A stretch of DNA of 25,934 nucleotides from NCBI GenBank assembly GCA_964621605.1, contig CAZUMJ010000041.1, positions 1 to 25,934 of the forward strand. The letters run 5' to 3'. Shown here in pieces: positions 21,910 to 25,934 of this stretch (positions within the stretch are counted from its first letter, which is position 1; the number at the start of each line of letters is the position of its first letter). This DNA comes from CAZUMJ01 sp964621605 (lineage in GTDB: Bacteria; Actinomycetota; Acidimicrobiia; Acidimicrobiales; Iamiaceae). The notes under the pieces are model-generated. The model was given only the letters and a program-made list of their open reading frames with translations, was not told where the DNA came from and did no database searches. The translations under genes and the position numbers were made by a program.

Positions 21910-23361
21910 ATGGTGCCGACTCCCGCCGCGTCGGATGGCCAGGTTGCCGTCCCCAACGTTCTTGCCGCTCGCTACGCCAGTGCCGCGATGGTCGAGGTCT
22001 GGTCACCCCGCACCAAGGTGGTACTCGAACGGCGGCTGTGGATCGCCGTACTGCGAGCACAACTCGCCGCGGGCCTCGCAGTCCCAGACGGGGTTGTCGC
22101 GGCGTACGAAGCAGTCGTCGAAGACGTCGACCTGGCATCGATCGCAGCCCGGGAGCGCGTGACGCGTCACGACGTGAAGGCGCGCATCGAGGAGTTCTGC
22201 GCGCTGGCCGGGCACGAGCACATCCACAAGGGCATGACTTCGCGTGACCTCACCGAGAACGTCGAGCAGGCGCAGGTGCGCGCGGCGTTGTTGTTGGTTC
22301 GGGCGCGCATTGTGACGGTCCTTGCCCGACTTGCCGAGCTTGCCGTCGAGCACCGAGAGCTCGTCATCACGGGGCGGAGCCACAACGTGCCCGCACAGGC
22401 GACAACGCTCGGAAAGCGCTTTGCGAACGCCGGTGAAGAACTGCTCGCGGCCCTCGGTCGAGTCGATGACCTGCTTGGCAGGTATCCGCTGCGGGGCATC
22501 AAGGGGCCTGTCGGTACGCAACAAGACATGCTCGACTTGCTCGGTGATGCCGCTCAGGTCGACACGCTCGAGCGTTCCGTCGCGGGCCACCTCGGCTTCG
22601 AAAGCGTCCTGGAGAGCGTCGGTCAGGTGTATCCGAGGTCGCTCGACCTCGACGTCGTCGCCGCCCTCGTCCAGGTTGCGGCCGGTCCGTCCAGCCTCGC
22701 CAAGACGATCCGGCTGATGGCGGGTCAGGAGCTCGTGACCGAGGGGTTCCGTGCCGGTCAGGTCGGTTCGTCGGCGATGCCGCACAAGATGAACACCCGG
22801 TCTTGTGAGCGGGTCAACGGCTTCTCGGCGATTCTCGGCGGGCACCTGGCGATGGTCGCCGCCCTCGCAGGAGACCAGTGGAACGAAGGCGACGTGAGCT
22901 GCTCGGTGGTGCGTCGGGTCGCGCTCCCCGACGCCTTCTTCGCGCTCGACGGACTCTTCGAGACCTTCCTCACCGTGCTCGACGAGTTCGGGGCTTACCC
23001 CGCGGTTGTCGATCGTGAGCTGCGACGCTACCTACCGTTTCTCGCCACCACGAAGGTGCTCATGGCTGCCGTTCGAGCAGGCGTCGGGCGTGAGCTCGCG
23101 CACGAGGCGATCAAGGAGCACGCGGTCGCCGTGGCGTTGGAGATGCGTGAGGCAGGCACCGAGCACAACGACCTCTTCGAACGCCTTGCCGCGGACTCCC
23201 GTTTGGGCATCGACCGCGACGCGTTGCTCGCGGCGGTGGGTGAACCGCTCGGCTTCGTCGGCACTGCGACGCACCAGGTCGATCGCTTCGCTGCCCGAGT
23301 GGCCGAACTGGTCGAGGCCGACCCGGCCGCCGCGGCCTATCGGCCCGGAGACATCCTCTGA
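21910..23361 (+). CDS. purB: adenylosuccinate lyase
   Basis: 483 residues from ATG 21910; GTG 21913 is an equally good or better start on promoter spacing. It cleaves SAICAR to AICAR and adenylosuccinate to AMP, releasing fumarate in both cases. Fumarase/aspartase superfamily signatures are clear: HEHIHKGMTSRDLTENVEQ, the catalytic-His region TGRSHNVPAQATTLGKRFAN, RGIKGPVGTQQDM and the flexible signature loop GSSAMPHKMNTRSCERVNG. The size and HEHIHKG sequence match the actinobacterial form. It has its own promoter and is separated from purC by 106 bp with a large palindrome. It functionally follows both PurA and PurC, encoded on either side. Confidence 0.97.
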   Translation: MVPTPAASDGQVAVPNVLAARYASAAMVEVWSPRTKVVLERRLWIAVLRAQLAAGLAVPDGVVAAYEAVVEDVDLASIAARERVTRHDVKARIEEFCALAGHEHIHKGMTSRDLTENVEQAQVRAALLLVRARIVTVLARLAELAVEHRELVITGRSHNVPAQATTLGKRFANAGEELLAALGRVDDLLGRYPLRGIKGPVGTQQDMLDLLGDAAQVDTLERSVAGHLGFESVLESVGQVYPRSLDLDVVAALVQVAAGPSSLAKTIRLMAGQELVTEGFRAGQVGSSAMPHKMNTRSCERVNGFSAILGGHLAMVAALAGDQWNEGDVSCSVVRRVALPDAFFALDGLFETFLTVLDEFGAYPAVVDRELRRYLPFLATTKVLMAAVRAGVGRELAHEAIKEHAVAVALEMREAGTEHNDLFERLAADSRLGIDRDALLAAVGEPLGFVGTATHQVDRFAARVAELVEADPAAAAYRPGDIL

Positions 23362-23399
23362 CCGCCCGCAAGCTGGGAGGCGTGCGAGACGTGCGGGGC

Positions 23400-23438
23400 G
23401 TGCGACAACGTCGCATGCCGTGCGACGCGTTGTCGCAC
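23400..23438 (+). promoter_or_regulatory. large palindrome between purB and purC
   Basis: GTGCGACAACG (23400-23410) and CGTTGTCGCAC (23428-23438) pair perfectly over 11 bp; inside, TCGCA (23411-23415) and TGCGA (23421-23425) extend the stem by 5 bp with a 2-nt bulge and a 5-nt loop. The right arm covers the expected -35 position of the purC promoter. It may be a terminator for purB, an operator, or both. There is no T-tract. Confidence 0.6.
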
Positions 23439-23454
23439 CACGGAGGGCGGGGCC

Positions 23455-23460
23455 TAAGGT
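23455..23460 (+). promoter_or_regulatory. -10 box, leaderless start of purC
   Basis: TAAGGT followed by 7 nt and ATG 23468, without a ribosome binding site between. A TCGCACC heptamer (23460-23466) overlaps its end. Confidence 0.5.
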
Positions 23461-23467
23461 CGCACCG

Positions 23468-24373
23468 ATGACCGACCGGACCCCCACCTTTCCTCTCGAC
23501 CTTCCGCACATCTATTCGGGCAAGGTGCGAGACATCTACGCCGTCGGTAACGACCAGCTGTTGCTGGTCACCTCCGACCGCTTGTCCGCGTTCGACGTGG
23601 TGCTCACCGAGCCGATCCCGCACAAGGGCCGCGTCCTCACGGCCATGTCGGCCTTCTGGTTCTCGCACCTCTCCGACGTGGTCGGCAGCCACCTTGTGGC
23701 GACCGAGTTGGCCGCCCTCCCCGAACAGGCACGCCTTCCAGAGGTCGCGGGGCGAGCCATGCTCTGTCGACGGGCCGAGATGCTGCCCATCGAGTGCATT
23801 GTGCGTGGCTACCTGACGGGGTCAGCCTGGAAGGAGTACCGCACCAGCCAGACGATGCACGGCGCGTCGCTCCCGGCGGGGTTGCTCGAGGCGTCGCCGC
23901 TTCCGGAGCCCGTGTTCACCCCTTCCACGAAGGCCGAGGACGGCGACCACGACGTCAACATCGACTTCGCCCAGGCGGTCGACCTGATCGGAATCGAGCT
24001 CGCCACGAAGGCTCGAGACATCTCGTTGGAGCTCTACCGGCGTGGCGCCGCCTGGGCTGCCGAGCGCGGCATCATCGTCGCCGACACGAAGTTCGAGCTG
24101 GGCCTCGTCGACGGGGAGCTGATCCTGTGCGACGAGGTCCTGACGCCGGACTCCTCGCGCTTCTGGCCAGCGGACCGTTGGCAGCCCGGCACGAACCCGC
24201 CGTCGTTCGACAAGCAGCCCGTGCGGGACTACCTCGAGACCCTCGACTGGGACAAGACCCCTCCACCGCCTGCGCTGCCCACCGAGGTGATCGAGGCCAC
24301 TGCGAAGCGCTACGTCGACGCGTACGAACGCGTGACCGGGCGCTCGTTCGCTTCGTGGCCGGGCGTGATCTGA
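23468..24373 (+). CDS. purC: SAICAR synthetase
   Basis: 301 residues from ATG 23468. It ligates aspartate to CAIR with ATP. Family motifs: HIYSGKVRDIYAV (N-terminal ATP-binding loop), LVTSDRLSAFDVVLTEPIPH, ECIVRGYLTGSAWKEY, DTKFELGLVDGELILCDEVL and LTPDSSRFWPADRW. The length and sequence match the long SAICAR synthetase form (about 300 residues) rather than the compact 240-residue type. A possible upstream start would place the N-terminus inside the palindrome region and lacks signals, so the ATG next to the -10 box is preferred. Its product is the substrate of PurB, encoded just upstream. purS and purQ follow, 57 nt later. Confidence 0.97.
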   Translation: MTDRTPTFPLDLPHIYSGKVRDIYAVGNDQLLLVTSDRLSAFDVVLTEPIPHKGRVLTAMSAFWFSHLSDVVGSHLVATELAALPEQARLPEVAGRAMLCRRAEMLPIECIVRGYLTGSAWKEYRTSQTMHGASLPAGLLEASPLPEPVFTPSTKAEDGDHDVNIDFAQAVDLIGIELATKARDISLELYRRGAAWAAERGIIVADTKFELGLVDGELILCDEVLTPDSSRFWPADRWQPGTNPPSFDKQPVRDYLETLDWDKTPPPPALPTEVIEATAKRYVDAYERVTGRSFASWPGVI

Positions 24374-24383
24374 CACGACGCCT

Positions 24384-24401
24384 CCGAAGCCGTTGCTTCG
24401 G
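24384..24401 (+). terminator. hairpin between purC and purS
   Basis: CCGAAGC-cgtt-GCTTCGG, a perfect 7-bp stem with a tetraloop, 10 nt after the purC stop and about 30 nt before purS. It may be a weak terminator or an RNA processing/stabilising element that sets the ratio of purC to purSQ. There is no T-tract, and I see no clear separate promoter for purS. Confidence 0.45.
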
Positions 24402-24430
24402 AATCGGCGCGGCCGCGTCTGTGTGTCACC

Positions 24431-24706
24431 ATGGCTTACGTGATCTTCGAGGTGCTTGTCGAGGTGGCTTTGCGTGCCGGTGTTGCTGACCCCCAGGGGG
24501 CCACGATCGAGCGTTCGCTGCCAACGTTGGGCTTTGCGGGGGTGCGGGGCGTGCGCGTCGGCAAGGCCATCCGCTTCACGATCGAGGCGACTGACGAAGC
24601 CTCGGCGCGTGCCGAGGTCGAACACCTCTGCCACCGATTCCTGTCCAACCCGGTGATCGAGGACAGCGCGGTGACCGTCACTGCCGTGGCGGGTGCCGCC
24701 CGATGA
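24431..24706 (+). CDS. purS: FGAM synthase subunit PurS
   Basis: 91 residues, the usual size. PurS dimers bridge PurL and PurQ in the three-part FGAM synthetase of actinobacteria and Gram-positives and help channel ammonia. Typical features: VIFEVLVEVALRAGVADPQG, ERSLPTLGFAGVRGVRVGKAI and the C-terminal LCHRFLSNPVIED. The end overlaps the purQ start as ATGA (24703-24706), indicating coupled translation of the two partners. No obvious ribosome binding site precedes the ATG at 24431. Confidence 0.96.
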   Translation: MAYVIFEVLVEVALRAGVADPQGATIERSLPTLGFAGVRGVRVGKAIRFTIEATDEASARAEVEHLCHRFLSNPVIEDSAVTVTAVAGAAR

Positions 24707-25383
24707 GCACGCGTGTCGGGGTGGTGCTCTTCCCCGGCTCGAACTGCGAGCTCGACGCCATCGAGGCGATGCGAACGTTGGGTGCAAACGCGGAGGTCCT
24801 CTGGCACGGGGACGCGACGGTCGCCGGGGTCGACGCGGTGGTGGTGCCCGGCGGGTTCGCCCACGGTGACGCGCTGCGGCCCGGGGCGATCGCACGCTTC
24901 TCGCCGGTGATGGGCGCGGTCGCCGACTTCGCGGCCGCTGGCGGGCCAGTCGTGGGCATTTGCAACGGCTTCCAGGTGCTGACCGAAGCGGGCCTACTGC
25001 CTGGCGCGCTCCAGAAGAACCGTGGCTTGAAGTTCCTCTGCGCCACCGTGACCTTGCGGGTGGAGTCGACGCGGTCCGTGCTGACCTGTGCCACAGAGGT
25101 GGGCCAAGAACTTCGTGTGCCCATCAATCACTTCGAGGGCAATTACACCTGTTCAACCGAGACGCTCGACGAGCTACGTGGCGATGACCGCATCGTGTTG
25201 CGCTACGTCGACAACCCGAATGGCTCGGTCGATGACATCGCCGGGATCGTCAACGAAGCACGCAACGTGGTCGGCCTCATGCCGCACCCCGAGCGTGCGC
25301 TGAGCGAACTGCTCGGCTCCGCTGACGGAGTGCCGTTGCTGCGCTCGTTCCTGCAATCAGCCGGCGCATCCGTTGCTGCCTGA
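24703..25383 (+). CDS. purQ: FGAM synthase glutaminase subunit PurQ
   Basis: 226 residues from ATG 24703, overlapping purS by 4 nt. It is a class I glutamine amidotransferase that releases ammonia for PurL. The nucleophile is in VVGICNGFQVL (C87) and the rest of the triad in MPHPERA (H195, E197). N-terminal GVVLFPGSNCELDAIEAM and VVVPGGFAHGD (oxyanion region) are family hallmarks. The expected partner purL, often the next gene, is not present; two hairpins and a convergent gene follow instead. Confidence 0.97.
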   Translation: MSTRVGVVLFPGSNCELDAIEAMRTLGANAEVLWHGDATVAGVDAVVVPGGFAHGDALRPGAIARFSPVMGAVADFAAAGGPVVGICNGFQVLTEAGLLPGALQKNRGLKFLCATVTLRVESTRSVLTCATEVGQELRVPINHFEGNYTCSTETLDELRGDDRIVLRYVDNPNGSVDDIAGIVNEARNVVGLMPHPERALSELLGSADGVPLLRSFLQSAGASVAA

Positions 25384-25388
25384 ACGCG

Positions 25389-25435
25389 GCGACGGACCCC
25401 GCTCGACGCGAGGCCCGTCGCAGTCCCCTGTGGGG
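25389..25435. terminator. two hairpins between convergent purQ and small-protein gene
   Basis: First: GCGACGG (25389-25395) / CCGTCGC (25415-25421) with an inner CTCG-acg-CGAG (25402-25412). Second: CCCC-tgt-GGGG (25425-25435). They fill the 75-bp space between two converging genes and probably end transcription from both sides. Confidence 0.5.
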
Positions 25436-25458
25436 GTGTGCGGAGTGATCGACGCTGG

Positions 25459-25869
25459 TCAGGCGCCGCGCGAGATACCTGCAGCACGGAGCACGGTGGG
25501 GGCGATGCCCAGCTGACGCCAGGCGGCGTAGCTGATGCCCTTGCGCTCGCTGTAGCCCTTCGCGGATGCGACGAAGTCGGCTTCGAGCGTCGCGATGTCG
25601 ACGGTCTCGTCGGTGGCACCGAGCGCCGCTTCGAGGTCGATCTTCTCTTGGATCAGCTTGAGGCGACGCAACGGGTCGGCGGTTGCGATCTCGTCGTCGA
25701 TGGCGGAGAGGCGTGATTCCATCGATTCGGTGCTTCGCTTGCGCCCACGCTTGGGGCGGTTGGCTTCGAGCGCTTCGAGGTAGAGCCGAACGGAACGGCT
25801 CTCATTCCGCCCAACTGCGAGGGCGGCCTTGTGCTCATCGGACATGGCGGATTTCGTCGTGCGTGGCAT
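25459..25869 (-). CDS. small basic/coiled-coil protein of unknown function
   Basis: 136 residues from ATG 25869 (the frame extends to 25914, but no start signals support it). Layout: a basic N-terminus SDEHKAALAVGRNESRSVRLYLEALE (10-35), a cationic patch RPKRGRKR (38-45), a predicted coiled coil SRLSAIDDEIATADPLRRLK and LIQEKIDLEAAL (about 52-83), and a C-terminal motif SERKGISYAAWRQLGIAPTV with LRAAGI. I recall similar actinobacterial proteins of unknown function but cannot name the family. The basic patch and C-terminal helical motif would suit nucleic-acid binding, perhaps nucleoid-associated; this is a guess. No membrane segment or signal peptide is present. Confidence 0.8.
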   Translation of the reverse strand: MPRTTKSAMSDEHKAALAVGRNESRSVRLYLEALEANRPKRGRKRSTESMESRLSAIDDEIATADPLRRLKLIQEKIDLEAALGATDETVDIATLEADFVASAKGYSERKGISYAAWRQLGIAPTVLRAAGISRGA

Positions 25870-25877
25870 GTAGGGAA

Positions 25878-25905
25878 GCTTTACACGAAGGTGCGACATC
25901 TGCAA
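25878..25905 (-). promoter_or_regulatory. candidate promoter of the small basic protein gene
   Basis: On the minus strand, TTGCAG (25905-25900), 16-bp spacer and TAAAGC (25883-25878), then 8 nt to ATG 25869: again a near-leaderless arrangement, although the last base of the -10 is C instead of T. A GGTGCGA heptamer (25890-25896, plus-strand reading) lies inside the spacer. Confidence 0.35.
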
Positions 25906-25934
25906 AGAGACCATCGTCTACATGGACACATCGG

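Noticed and set aside
20224..24430. Purine riboswitch upstream of pur genes
   Set aside because: Leaders are absent or very short, and no conserved purine aptamer core was seen; the hairpins are simple stem-loops.
1..25934. CRISPR array, prophage or transposon
   Set aside because: No regularly spaced repeat series, transposase, integrase or terminal inverted repeats were found.

Overview
The window is roughly two-thirds G+C by eye. It carries a dnaK-grpE-dnaJ-hspR operon, an SCO6745-type protein, an EtfD-like iron-sulfur membrane oxidoreductase and TANNNT -10 boxes placed almost on start codons. These point to an actinobacterium. The small winged-helix regulator and the C-terminal 136-residue protein type suggest class Acidimicrobiia, which is an inference from resemblance and not proven here. 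I see no insertion sequences, phage genes, CRISPR arrays, tRNAs or rRNAs; this looks like core chromosome.

Left part (1-9041), mostly minus strand. It starts with the N-terminal half of an EtfD/HdrD-like membrane Fe-S protein, cut by the window edge. A cyclic-nucleotide-binding protein follows, divergent from a small OmpR/PhoB-type winged-helix regulator. Next are phosphoglycerate mutase (gpmA), two tandem paralogous polytopic membrane proteins with a GT-C-like layout joined by an ATGA overlap, and a cyclopropane-fatty-acid-synthase-type methyltransferase.

Middle (9171-17517), plus strand: the protein quality-control block. dnaK, grpE, dnaJ and the repressor gene hspR form one operon. Its promoter (TTGATA-N17-TATACT) is overlaid by an inverted repeat with the geometry of an HspR operator (HAIR), so the operon appears to be autoregulated. 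A family 2 glycosyltransferase, an SCO6745-like protein and clpB follow. ClpB would work with DnaK/DnaJ/GrpE in disaggregation, but its AT-rich upstream region has no HAIR-like site.

Right part (17589-25383), plus strand: purine biosynthesis genes purA, purD, purE, purB, purC, purS and purQ. A minus-strand zinc-finger protein with a long low-complexity tail interrupts them. purK and purL are not in the window. purQ is followed by a convergent small basic/coiled-coil protein gene instead of purL. Several hairpins and a recurrent TCGCACC heptamer occupy the intergenic spaces of this part.

The strongest window-wide pattern is in transcription starts. Many first genes have a TANNNT box only 6-8 bp before the start codon and no well-placed Shine-Dalgarno, which implies leaderless mRNAs. 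Others (dnaK, CFA synthase, purA, SCO6745-like, zinc-finger) have a leader and a clear ribosome binding site. I found no clearly new multi-gene system; the least explained items are the tandem GT-C-like pair, the zinc-finger protein in the pur locus, the repeats before clpB and the palindrome before purC.
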